Source of the DNA: Clostridia bacterium
Lineage (GTDB): Bacteria; Bacillota; Clostridia; Oscillospirales; CAG-272
Direction of reading: 5' to 3'
Length of the DNA stretch: 64,000 nucleotides
Assembly (NCBI GenBank): GCA_017472255.1
Contig: JAFUQU010000016.1
Span: 1-64,000 of the forward strand
Positions 8,782 through 17,494 of the stretch are shown here, in pieces. Each line of letters opens with the position of its first letter. The stretch's first letter is position 1. The notes beneath the pieces were generated by a model. That model did not search any database and was not told the DNA's origin. It saw nothing but the letters and a program-made list of their open reading frames with translations. The translations under genes and the position numbers were made by a program.

Positions 8782-10227
8782 ATGAAAAAACGTTTGGTTT
8801 CCGTCCTTCTGCTTCTGTCGTTGTCTGCCGCGTCGCTGCTTACTGCCTGCGGCTCTGAGGATGGTGAACCCGTTGACACCACAACCGCTGCGACGGATAC
8901 CACAACAGCGGAACCAGCACTGCCTGCCGGACTTGAGCAGGCCGATTATGAAGGTGCAGGATTCAACATCCTTGCGAGAGAATGGGGACTCTACAACAAC
9001 TATTTCTTCGCCGAGGAACAGACCGGCGACGTAATGGATGACGCCATCTATAACCGTGACAAGACGGTGGAGGAATATCTGAATATCGATATCACCTACG
9101 AATATACCGAGCTTGAAATCAACAACGCGGTTCAGAACGCGGTTATGTCCGGCGATGATATCTATCAGCTGGCGCTGACGCACTGCATCAGCGGCATCGC
9201 GATGATGGTGGAAGAAGGTCTGCTGTACGACTTCAATGATTTCGAATATGTAAACCTTTCCGCCGATTATTGGAATCACAATGCCAACGAGCGGCTTTCG
9301 GTGAACGGGAAGCAGTTCTATGCGATTTCCGACTACATGATTGCCGACCCAAATGCGCTTCTGTTCAACAAAGGTCTGCTGGAGGAATTTAAGCTGGAAA
9401 ATCCCTATGACATCGTGCGCAGCGGCGAATGGACGCTGGACAAGATGATGGAGATGGCCAGCGCCGCGACCCGTGACCTGGACGGAAACAGCACCTATGA
9501 CTATAAGGATCAGTACGGCTACGCCATGTCGAGCGACTGGCACTTCAACAGCTTCTACTATTCCAGCGGTATTTATCTGGTGGACAAGGACAGCAACGGT
9601 AAATTTCAGCTGGCGCTGGGCGGCGAGCGCACGACCCGGCTGATGGAAAAGATGTACGAGCTGATCAACAGCCCGGATTCCTATATCTGGAAACACGATG
9701 TTCCGACGGAAGAGAGACTGACCATTGATACCGGTCGCGTTCTGTTTTGCGAGACCTCGCTGAACGTGCTGAACGAGTTCCGCGATACCGACGTGGAATA
9801 TGGCATCCTGCCGCTGCCGAAGCTGGATGCGTCCCAGGAGACGTACACCGTCAACGACTGGTCGGGTATGATGTGCGTACCGGTGACGGTCGAGAATCCT
9901 GAGATGATCGGCAAGGCGATCGAGCTGCTGAGCTATTACAGCACGACCACCACGCTGCCCACTTACTTTGACATCGTGCTGGGTGTGAAGCTCTCCCGCG
10001 ACGAGGATTCCAGAGAGATGCTGGAGCTGATTTTCGACAACATTGTATTTGACGCGGGCATGAACTACTTTGGCTTCAATGAGCCGATGATGAAGCTGTT
10101 CTATGCAATCGATATGCACATTTACAAGAACAATACCTCCGATTTTGCGTCGTATTACGCCACCTATGAGCAGGCGGCGATCACGGCCATTGAGGAATTC
10201 AACGAAGCGGCAGCGCTGTTGAAGTAG
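8782..10227 (+). CDS. Extracellular solute-binding lipoprotein (carbohydrate ABC type)
   Basis: A lipoprotein signal peptide ends in LLTAC (cysteine at about residue 23), followed by a Thr-rich tether (DTTTAATDTTTAEPALP). The mature part (481 residues in total) looks like an extracellular substrate-binding protein of carbohydrate ABC importers: SGEWTLDKMMEMASAATRDL, AMSSDWHFNSFYYSSGI and VEYGILPLPKLD. It would sit on the outer face of the membrane and bind a glycan or oligosaccharide. GGAGGG lies just upstream of the ATG. No permease or ATPase gene is nearby, so it must share a transporter encoded elsewhere or serve as a sensor or glycan-holding protein. Confidence 0.8.
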   Translation: MKKRLVSVLLLLSLSAASLLTACGSEDGEPVDTTTAATDTTTAEPALPAGLEQADYEGAGFNILAREWGLYNNYFFAEEQTGDVMDDAIYNRDKTVEEYLNIDITYEYTELEINNAVQNAVMSGDDIYQLALTHCISGIAMMVEEGLLYDFNDFEYVNLSADYWNHNANERLSVNGKQFYAISDYMIADPNALLFNKGLLEEFKLENPYDIVRSGEWTLDKMMEMASAATRDLDGNSTYDYKDQYGYAMSSDWHFNSFYYSSGIYLVDKDSNGKFQLALGGERTTRLMEKMYELINSPDSYIWKHDVPTEERLTIDTGRVLFCETSLNVLNEFRDTDVEYGILPLPKLDASQETYTVNDWSGMMCVPVTVENPEMIGKAIELLSYYSTTTTLPTYFDIVLGVKLSRDEDSREMLELIFDNIVFDAGMNYFGFNEPMMKLFYAIDMHIYKNNTSDFASYYATYEQAAITAIEEFNEAAALLK

Positions 10228-10303
10228 AAATCTCATACCGCTTCCGATGTCGTTTGGGCGCGCCTTGGCACCAAGCAGCACTGGCGAATCTTCCACATTG
10301 AGC

Positions 10304-10350
10304 AAAAATGCCGTTAAAGTCTTTGCATACAGGACTTTAACGGCATTTTT
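10304..10350. terminator. Bidirectional intrinsic terminator
   Basis: A perfect 14-bp stem (ATGCCGTTAAAGTC and its complement) with an 11-nt loop is flanked by an A run on the left and a T run on the right. It can therefore stop transcription from both converging genes. Confidence 0.85.
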
Positions 10351-10352
10351 AT

Positions 10353-11195
10353 TTATGAGCAGCTCTGCGCCGATTTCCGGAATTCGGTAGGTGATGTGCC
10401 GAACGCGGTATTGAACTGCCGCGTCAGATATTCCGGGGAACCGTACCCGACCCGATAAGCAATCTCCTTCACCGTGAGATAGGTTTCCTTCAGCAGCATC
10501 GCCGCGTGAAACAGTCGTGTCTGATTCAGGTAGTCTGTAAATCTCATGCCGGTATGGGTTTTGAAATAGATTCCCACATAATTTTCGGACATCTCTGCGA
10601 TGGCTGCCAGTTCCGTCAGGGTAATCGGCGTGCTGTATTTTTTCTGAATGTAGTCAAGTATCTTCCATATCTGATCGTTTACCTTGGGGTATTCAATACA
10701 TGGATTCCGTTCCAGCTCATAAAGCAGCACAGTGCAGATTCGTTCTGCGCTGTTTTTTGTCATGGCGGGATTCCACGTTCCGTTATGAAGACAATCGTAC
10801 AGAAAAATCAGCTCGCGGTTCAGAAAATCCAATAGCCCCTCCTCAAGATAAACGCAGTAAGGTCCCGGATGCTTCCGGATTTCTGCCATAAGCTCAGCGG
10901 AGGGCGCATCCACGGACATTTTCAGATTCCATAAATTGAACGCGGTATGGGTGGTCAGCTGCATATAGTGGTAATCGCCCGGATAAAGCAGATACAAATA
11001 TCCCGGCTTGACCAGATAGGGCGTACCGTTGAGAAAATGCGTGCCCTCTCCGGACAGGAACAGCTCCATCTCATAGAAATCGTGGTAGCAGTAAATATCC
11101 GAGTTTGGATAGTGATTGCTTGGATAGCCCTTGCTTTTGTCAAGCGCAATCATTTTACCCTTCAGGAATTGAAATTGAGTCTGAAACTGCTTCAT
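10353..11195 (-). CDS. AraC-family transcriptional regulator
   Basis: The 280-residue protein has an N-terminal cupin domain (HDFYEMELFLSGEGTHFL, PGYLYLLYPGDYHY) and a C-terminal double HTH (about 180-275) with MSENYVGIYFKTHTGMRF and AYRVGYGSPEYLTRQFN. The ATG at 11195 follows AAAGGAGCTGAAT and is preferred over an upstream ATG at 11237. It is divergent from the glycosidase operon beginning at 11381 and is its likely regulator. Confidence 0.85.
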   Translation of the reverse strand: MKQFQTQFQFLKGKMIALDKSKGYPSNHYPNSDIYCYHDFYEMELFLSGEGTHFLNGTPYLVKPGYLYLLYPGDYHYMQLTTHTAFNLWNLKMSVDAPSAELMAEIRKHPGPYCVYLEEGLLDFLNRELIFLYDCLHNGTWNPAMTKNSAERICTVLLYELERNPCIEYPKVNDQIWKILDYIQKKYSTPITLTELAAIAEMSENYVGIYFKTHTGMRFTDYLNQTRLFHAAMLLKETYLTVKEIAYRVGYGSPEYLTRQFNTAFGTSPTEFRKSAQSCS

Positions 11196-11380
11196 ATTCA
11201 GCTCCTTTCGCATATTGGCGGGATTTTGATTGATCATGTTCAGATATATTATACACCATCACCAACAATTTTGCAAGCGCATTCATAGTTAAGTGCAGAC
11301 ATTCATGGCTGACTGCCGACCTTGCCGCTTTACTTGGGCTGAATCCTATGGTATAATAAACGCAGAAGGGAGTTGATTAC

Positions 11381-13360
11381 ATGACACCGCTGCATTCAAT
11401 GCGTGTCGCTTACGAAAACTGGATCGATCACGAACGGTTTTGTGAGCTTCTGCGTCTGCTTCGGGAAAACCCATGCGGTATTCATCAGCTGTCGTTGTTC
11501 ACGTCGGCTGCACACGCGCCGCTGACGCTGGATGAAACGAAGCGCCGCACGGAAATCCTTCGCGAACGCATGAAGGAAGCCCGCGGACAGGGACTTTCCT
11601 CCGGCATCAATATTCTCGCCACCATCGGACATCATGAGGAGGATCTTGATCACAGCCTGACGGGAGACTATAGAAATATGACCGGTGAGGATGGACGAGT
11701 CTGCCGGGGCAGCTACTGCATGAACGATGAACGGTTTCTTGACGAATATATCCGCCCGGTGTACCGGATGCTGGTCGAAGCCGAACCGGATTACATATGG
11801 ATTGATGACGATATCCGCAATGGACATATGCCGATCGGAAACGGCTGCTGGTGCGATGGCTGCATAGAAAAATTCAATCGCGTCAACAACACATCCTACA
11901 CCCGCGCCACACTGCTTGAAGCGCTGAACAGCGGCGACATGGCGATCCGAAGGGCATGGCTGAATCACAACAGCGCCGCGATCACCCGGCTGCTCCGCCT
12001 GATCGGCAAAACGGTCAGAGAGATTAATCCGCAGATTATGCTGGGTCTTATGACCGGCGAGCGTTACCATGAGGGATACACGTTCGGCACATGGGCGGCC
12101 GCGCTGTCGGATGACGGAAAGTATCCGATCATGTGGCGTCCGGGCGGCGGGGCATACGATGACTTCTGGTTCGACGGAATTCTTGGTAAAATCGAATCAA
12201 TCGGCAGGCAAAGTTCACTTCTGCCGTCCTATGTCACCATCGTGCAGTCCGAGGTTGAAAACTTCCCCTACCAGCTGATCAAAAAAACGCCCACCTCCAC
12301 AGCGTTGGAGGGCGCGTTGGCGATGACAGCCGGATGCAGCGGCGTGGCATTCAACATTCTGCCCAGCGAAACCGGCGAGCCGCTGACTACCATTGAGCCG
12401 CATCTTCGCGCCATCGACCGGCTGCTGCCCTTTTATGAGCTTCTTGCCGAAAAAACCGCCGGACTTCAGCCCACCGGCATTCACACCGGGTGGAGACCGT
12501 ATAATCAGCTGATTGTGCCGCGCGGCAGATACAATCAGCAATCGGGCGGTATGTACGCGCAATATGCGCATGAAATGTTCCAGTTCGGGCTGCCGCAGTG
12601 CTACACGCCGGAAAATGCCGTGGTGACGCTGTTGACCGGTCAGAGCACGGCCGCATGGACCGACGAGGAAATCGCTTCGCTGCTTGAAGGCGGCGTGTAC
12701 ATGAACATCGGTGCGCTGACATACCTGAACAGCCGCGGGTTCGGCGGGGACACCGGCTTCACGGCAGGGAACGAAATCCCGGTGGATGCCCGGGAAATCT
12801 ATACCGATCATCCTCTGAACCGGGGACTGGCGGGCTGCATACGCAACGGCAGGCAGGCGTTCAATCGCGGCGACGCATACGCGCTGCTTCCGTCAGGAAA
12901 CGGAGCAGAGGTGCTGGCAGCCATCACCGATTATCACGAAAACATCACGGCGGACTGCTGTCTGGGGCTTTATGAAAACGCAAGGGGCGGCAGGGTCTGC
13001 ACGGCGGGGTACTATCCGTTCAACTGGATATCGGACTACAGCAAGACGATTCAGCTCAAACGCCTCATGGTCTGGCTGTCCGGCGAACGGCTGCCCTCCT
13101 ATGTGGACAGCTATCACCGTATTTTCAATCACACCTTTGTGAAGGGTTCGCACTGTGTCGCCGCACTCTGCAATCCCACAAACGAACACCTGGAAAATGT
13201 CCGGGTTGCCATCCGCACCGAAGCGGATTCGGCTGTATGCCGGCATCAGGATATGACCGCCGTCACACTGCGCGGCGTCATGCCGGAGGAAGGAGAAAAA
13301 TACCGTATTTTTACCGTGGATAAGCTCCCACCGTATGAAATGGTATTACTTGAGGTATGA
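11381..13360 (+). CDS. Large glycosidase-like protein of unassigned family
   Basis: This 659-residue protein has no signal peptide. The first 330 residues look like a TIM-barrel hydrolase: GINILATIGHHEEDL, EPDYIWIDDDIRNGH, the Cys-pair segment GCWCDGCIEKFN and GYTFGTWAAALSDDG. The middle (about 380-520) has the feel of a GH42-like trimerisation/amidotransferase-like domain, and a small beta domain ends the chain. I cannot name the family with confidence. The promoter candidate TTTACT-N17-TATAAT (about 11329-11357) and AGAAGGGAG before the ATG mark it as the first gene of an operon; the next gene overlaps it by 4 bp. Confidence 0.6.
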   Translation: MTPLHSMRVAYENWIDHERFCELLRLLRENPCGIHQLSLFTSAAHAPLTLDETKRRTEILRERMKEARGQGLSSGINILATIGHHEEDLDHSLTGDYRNMTGEDGRVCRGSYCMNDERFLDEYIRPVYRMLVEAEPDYIWIDDDIRNGHMPIGNGCWCDGCIEKFNRVNNTSYTRATLLEALNSGDMAIRRAWLNHNSAAITRLLRLIGKTVREINPQIMLGLMTGERYHEGYTFGTWAAALSDDGKYPIMWRPGGGAYDDFWFDGILGKIESIGRQSSLLPSYVTIVQSEVENFPYQLIKKTPTSTALEGALAMTAGCSGVAFNILPSETGEPLTTIEPHLRAIDRLLPFYELLAEKTAGLQPTGIHTGWRPYNQLIVPRGRYNQQSGGMYAQYAHEMFQFGLPQCYTPENAVVTLLTGQSTAAWTDEEIASLLEGGVYMNIGALTYLNSRGFGGDTGFTAGNEIPVDAREIYTDHPLNRGLAGCIRNGRQAFNRGDAYALLPSGNGAEVLAAITDYHENITADCCLGLYENARGGRVCTAGYYPFNWISDYSKTIQLKRLMVWLSGERLPSYVDSYHRIFNHTFVKGSHCVAALCNPTNEHLENVRVAIRTEADSAVCRHQDMTAVTLRGVMPEEGEKYRIFTVDKLPPYEMVLLEV

Positions 13361-15858
13361 TATTATCATTTGATCAGAACAATCGCACAAAAACCACGGA
13401 GCTGCTTTCACATCACGACGTTGTGTTCCGAGCGCCGGTCTGCGACCCGTCCTACGGTCTGCCCATCGGCAACGGCAACACCGGCTGTCTGCTGTGGCTC
13501 TCCGACGACACGCTGCATATTCAGGTGAACCACACCGACCTGATTGATGGCATAGAATCAGGCGCGACCGATTGCGAAACACCGCAGGAACACATCGCGT
13601 TCTGCCGCAACGGCGTCCGGGTGGATATCCAATTCGACTGCCCGATTTTTGAAACCATCTATCAGCAAGGCTTCGAGGCGCGGCTGTCTCTGGCAGAGGC
13701 TGCCGCTCACATCCATGGCAAAACCGCGTTCGGAAGCGCGGACATATCTGCCATCTGCTCCGAAGCCTGCAAAACGGCTGTAGTCAGGGTGAATACCGAT
13801 TTTACGGATGCACTGCCGATGACCTGCCGAATGCAGCGATGGGGAAGCCGGGCGTTCATGCACTGGTACTTTCTGTTCCGGGATCATCCCCAGATGGGGC
13901 TTGAGGGAACGGCGTCATCGATTGAGGATGACTGCCTGTGCGTGACACAGCAGATGCGCGGACGTGCATTCTGCGCGGCGCTGACTGCCGTGTCGGCAGA
14001 CGAGCATGATGCCGTCTGCGTCGGCTCACACAGCGCCGACCTGCGATTCACGCCGAAAAAGCAGCGCGACATTCTGTTATACATCACAATCGGCATCGGC
14101 GATACGGCGGAAGACGCGAAAAAGACTGCGCTGGAGCAATTGCAGAACGCGCTGCATACCGGCTTTCAGGCAATCGCGGAGGCGCACCTTGCAAGCTGGG
14201 AGAAATTCTGGGAAAAATCCTTTGTGTCATTGCCGGAGGATCAGGATTTTCTCGAAAATTTGTGGTATCTTAATCTATACTACGCCAACTGTCAGATGCG
14301 CGGCAGTGTTCCTGCGCACTTCTGCAACGGAATCTGGGGCTCTTACCATGATTTCGTTCCGTGGGGAGGCTATTTCCACTACAACGGACAGCTTGCAACC
14401 TTCCCGCTGGAGGCTGCCGACCATCCGGAACTGACGGAAACCTATTACCGCTTCCGACGGGCGCAGCTTCCGCAGGCGATGAACTTCGCCCGCGAGATCA
14501 AGCATACCTCCGGCGCGTTCTATGACGACATCTGCGACATGAATGGCGTGATGTCAACGGGGGAAAAAGACAACTGCACCTGCGGCGCACAGATTGCCCT
14601 TGGAATGTATCAGCACTATCTGTATACCGGCGACGAGAAGTTCCTGCGTGAAACCGTTCTGCCGGTGATGCGTGAAATCGGGCGGTTTTACCTCGATGTG
14701 CTGGTCATGGCGGAGGACGGCTGCTGGCATATTTACAAAACGCAGGGTTACGAAGGCTCGCCACTGTTGGACGACAGCATCACCGACCACGCGATGATTC
14801 GCGCGCTGTTTACGACGCTGCAAAAACTGCTTCCGGCAGAGGAGGCTGCCGTATATCGGGAACGGCTTGAACGGCTGGCACCGTTTACGGCAGTGAATTT
14901 TGACGAGGATGAGCTGACGGCAGACGGCAGGATATCACACGGTATCGGAAAGGGAAAGATGCCGCCTGCTGATCGCGTCCTCGGCGTGGGAATAAAAGAC
15001 GGAAAATGGATTCGCAAAACCCGCGGCAATCCGGCGAAGGATTATTACGGCTTCCCGGATACCGAAATGGCGCCGCTGTTCCCGGCGGGCATCACGGGGC
15101 TTGCGGAGCGTGACAGTGAGCTGTTCCGCATGATTACCAACAGCGCGCTGCTGCATCATGAGGTGAAATTCGGTCATGAGATGGAAACCTGCATGGGTTG
15201 GTGCATGATGCCGATTTATCTTGCCAGACTCGGGCAGGCGGAGCTGCTGGTCAACCAGTGCGAGCAGACGATTTCGGGCTGGATTATTTATCCGCAGGGC
15301 TTCGGCTTCTACACGCCGATGGACCGGCAGGAGGGATACATCACCGAGCGGTTCCGGCATTATCGATCCCGCAGGGAAGGCACCAGCGAACGCGGCGCGG
15401 TTCCCGGATGGAACTTCCGGCATTTCGATTACGAAACGCTGCCGATTCTTGCGGCGTCGGTCAATGAGATACTGCTGCAAAGCTATGATGGAATTCTGCG
15501 TCTGTTTCCCGCTGTCCGGCGTGACACGCGGCTGGCGTTCCGTCTGGCGGCGGCGGGCGGATATCTGGCGGACGCGGTGTACGATCACGGAAGCTGCGCT
15601 GTGACCATCGAATGCAGACGGGGCGGCAGGCTGTCCATCGCGGTGGACAATGTGGACGAACCGCTGAAATTTTTCGATGCCGACGGATCGCCGATCTGCG
15701 TAAGCGGGACGGCTGACGTCTACACGCTGGAAACAGCGGCGGGACAGAGCATCCGCATCGTTTCGGGCAACGCGCCCTCGTTTGAGAGAGCCTATGACCG
15801 TAACATGGAGCAAAAAACCTGCGGCGACGCCAAACTTGGCACGCAGAAGGAATTTTGA
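13357..15858 (+). CDS. GH95-like/DUF5703 six-hairpin glycosidase
   Basis: The 833-residue protein begins with DPSYGLPIGNGNTGCLLWL and DTLHIQVNHTDL, the hallmark of DUF5703/GH95-type N-terminal beta-sandwich domains. An (alpha/alpha)6 catalytic region follows at about 290-700 (IWGSYHDFVPWGGYFHYNGQ, LEAADHPELTETYYRF), and a beta-sandwich closes the chain. Relatives remove alpha-linked sugars such as fucose or galactose. There is no signal peptide, so it should act on imported oligosaccharides. It is translationally coupled to the preceding gene by an ATGA overlap and is followed after 29 bp by a binding-protein gene. Confidence 0.65.
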   Translation: MILSFDQNNRTKTTELLSHHDVVFRAPVCDPSYGLPIGNGNTGCLLWLSDDTLHIQVNHTDLIDGIESGATDCETPQEHIAFCRNGVRVDIQFDCPIFETIYQQGFEARLSLAEAAAHIHGKTAFGSADISAICSEACKTAVVRVNTDFTDALPMTCRMQRWGSRAFMHWYFLFRDHPQMGLEGTASSIEDDCLCVTQQMRGRAFCAALTAVSADEHDAVCVGSHSADLRFTPKKQRDILLYITIGIGDTAEDAKKTALEQLQNALHTGFQAIAEAHLASWEKFWEKSFVSLPEDQDFLENLWYLNLYYANCQMRGSVPAHFCNGIWGSYHDFVPWGGYFHYNGQLATFPLEAADHPELTETYYRFRRAQLPQAMNFAREIKHTSGAFYDDICDMNGVMSTGEKDNCTCGAQIALGMYQHYLYTGDEKFLRETVLPVMREIGRFYLDVLVMAEDGCWHIYKTQGYEGSPLLDDSITDHAMIRALFTTLQKLLPAEEAAVYRERLERLAPFTAVNFDEDELTADGRISHGIGKGKMPPADRVLGVGIKDGKWIRKTRGNPAKDYYGFPDTEMAPLFPAGITGLAERDSELFRMITNSALLHHEVKFGHEMETCMGWCMMPIYLARLGQAELLVNQCEQTISGWIIYPQGFGFYTPMDRQEGYITERFRHYRSRREGTSERGAVPGWNFRHFDYETLPILAASVNEILLQSYDGILRLFPAVRRDTRLAFRLAAAGGYLADAVYDHGSCAVTIECRRGGRLSIAVDNVDEPLKFFDADGSPICVSGTADVYTLETAAGQSIRIVSGNAPSFERAYDRNMEQKTCGDAKLGTQKEF

Positions 15859-15887
15859 AAAAATTATTTTTGAAAGGAAGACATACC

Positions 15888-17360
15888 ATGAAAAACAAGC
15901 AGTTACTCGTACTCTTTCTGGCAGCATCCATGCTGCTCAGCGCGTCCTGCCAATCCGGCAGCAACGACACGCCGTCCTCCGACGACACAACCACCAATCC
16001 GCCGGAAACCGAAGCGGATGTGCTGGATTTCCTGCCGGAGGGGCTGGATTACGGCGGAAAGGAAGTCAGCATCCTGTACGCACAGGTAGTCATGAACAAT
16101 CTCGGCGAGGAGAACGAAGTCACCTACAGCCTTGACGAAACCGGCTCCGGCGATATCGTCATAGACGCGGTTTACAAGCGCACGAAGACGGTCGAGGAAA
16201 AGCTGAATGTCAAGATCGTCTCCCGTGAGGAAGACTGTTATGACACGCTGAAGACCGCGATCATGGAAAACGCGCTGTCCGGCTCCAACGATTTTCAGGC
16301 AGTCTGCGGACGTCTTGCCACGATGTCGGGCGTGGTTCCGGAGGGATATTTTTACAATCTTCGTGATATCGACACCCTGGATCTGTCAAATGCATGGTGG
16401 GATCAGGCCGTTAATGAGGGTATGCTGCTGAACGGCAAGCAGTACTTTATGACCGGCGATATCAACTATTACGACGACTATGCCGTTATCGCGATGGCCT
16501 TCAACAAAAAGCTGTTTGAGGATTATCATCTGGAAGAGCCGTATGATATGGTACGGGAAGGCACATGGGATTTTGAAGCCTTCTGCAGCATCGTCAAAAA
16601 CGCGCAGATCGATCTGAACAACGATGGAAAGTATGATGAAAACGACTTTTACGGCTTCACCGCCGATCAGCGCTTCGGTACTTCCACACTGCTGGGCTTC
16701 GGTGAAAGAGTAACCACGACGGCGGATGACGGCTCGATCGTATTCAATCAGTCGGAGTCCATGATCAGCAAAGCAATGACTATGGCGGAGCAGCTTCTGT
16801 CTGAGGATGCGTTCCTTGTCAAGGAGCGCAAGCTGGGGTATGCACTGGGCGATGCGTTATTCCCGAACGGTCAGGCGCTGATGGCGCAGACACTGATCGG
16901 TAGTATCGTTTCCTATCGTCAGCAGATGACGGATGATTTCGGCATTCTTCCTTTCCCAAAGTATGATGAGGCGCAGGAGGACTATATCAGCTCGGTGAAC
17001 CCCTATTGGGCGTCGGTCTATGCGGTGTCGTCTTCCTGTCAGGATACGGATATGATCGGTTATGTTCTGGATACGATGGGAGCGCTGTCCACCGACACTG
17101 TGGTCGAAGCGGTCATTGAAAAGAATGTGCTTGTGAAATCCAGCCGTGACGAAGATTCTGCGGAAATGCTGCGTCTGATCTTCAAATCAAAGATTCTTGA
17201 ACCGGCGATTGCGTACAGCAGCTGGGGTGCGGAGCAAATCTGGAACACCATCACAATGTGGAATGACGCAAACGGTTTCGTTTCGTACATTGCTGAGAAT
17301 GCGCCTGCCGCAAATCAGAAAATTGCTGACATGATGGAAAAGCTCGACGCGCTTGAGTAA
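15888..17360 (+). CDS. Extracellular solute-binding lipoprotein (carbohydrate ABC type)
   Basis: The signal peptide ends at LLSASCQSG (lipobox-like, cysteine at about residue 21) and a Ser/Thr/Asp linker follows. The mature protein shares the plan of the 8782 lipoprotein: DIVIDAVYKRTKTVEEKLNV, DINNYYDDYA-like segments, EGTWDFEAFCSIVKNAQIDL and DDFGILPFPKYDEAQED. The ATG at 15888 follows GAAAGGAAG. Again no permease genes lie next to it. The two lipoproteins are similar in length and domain order and may be diverged duplicates serving different glycans. Confidence 0.8.
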   Translation: MKNKQLLVLFLAASMLLSASCQSGSNDTPSSDDTTTNPPETEADVLDFLPEGLDYGGKEVSILYAQVVMNNLGEENEVTYSLDETGSGDIVIDAVYKRTKTVEEKLNVKIVSREEDCYDTLKTAIMENALSGSNDFQAVCGRLATMSGVVPEGYFYNLRDIDTLDLSNAWWDQAVNEGMLLNGKQYFMTGDINYYDDYAVIAMAFNKKLFEDYHLEEPYDMVREGTWDFEAFCSIVKNAQIDLNNDGKYDENDFYGFTADQRFGTSTLLGFGERVTTTADDGSIVFNQSESMISKAMTMAEQLLSEDAFLVKERKLGYALGDALFPNGQALMAQTLIGSIVSYRQQMTDDFGILPFPKYDEAQEDYISSVNPYWASVYAVSSSCQDTDMIGYVLDTMGALSTDTVVEAVIEKNVLVKSSRDEDSAEMLRLIFKSKILEPAIAYSSWGAEQIWNTITMWNDANGFVSYIAENAPAANQKIADMMEKLDALE

Positions 17361-17374
17361 TAGTTTCAACAGAA

Positions 17375-17405
17375 CCATCCTGTCTGCCTTTGGCAGGCAG
17401 GATGG
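17375..17405 (+). terminator. Intrinsic hairpin after the binding-protein gene
   Basis: A 14-bp stem with one wobble pair and a TTT loop (CCATCCTGTCTGCC pairing with GGCAGGCAGGATGG) lies 15 bp past the stop codon. No long T run follows at once, so termination may be partial. The sequence GGTATAATTTT just after it may be the -10 of the next gene. Confidence 0.6.
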
Positions 17406-17494
17406 CGCTGGTATAATTTTACATGAAAGGCTGCCGTTTGTCACCGCGTTCATTCGTTTTTGCGTGTGATGTCTTCGGCACGTATGGTTAATTT

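Noticed and set aside
7840..10305. 821-codon antisense frame over the GH29-like and SBP genes
   Set aside because: It mirrors two well-supported plus-strand genes with ribosome sites. Its translation is Val/Ile/Arg/His-rich without domains, typical of antisense frames in GC-rich third-position genes.
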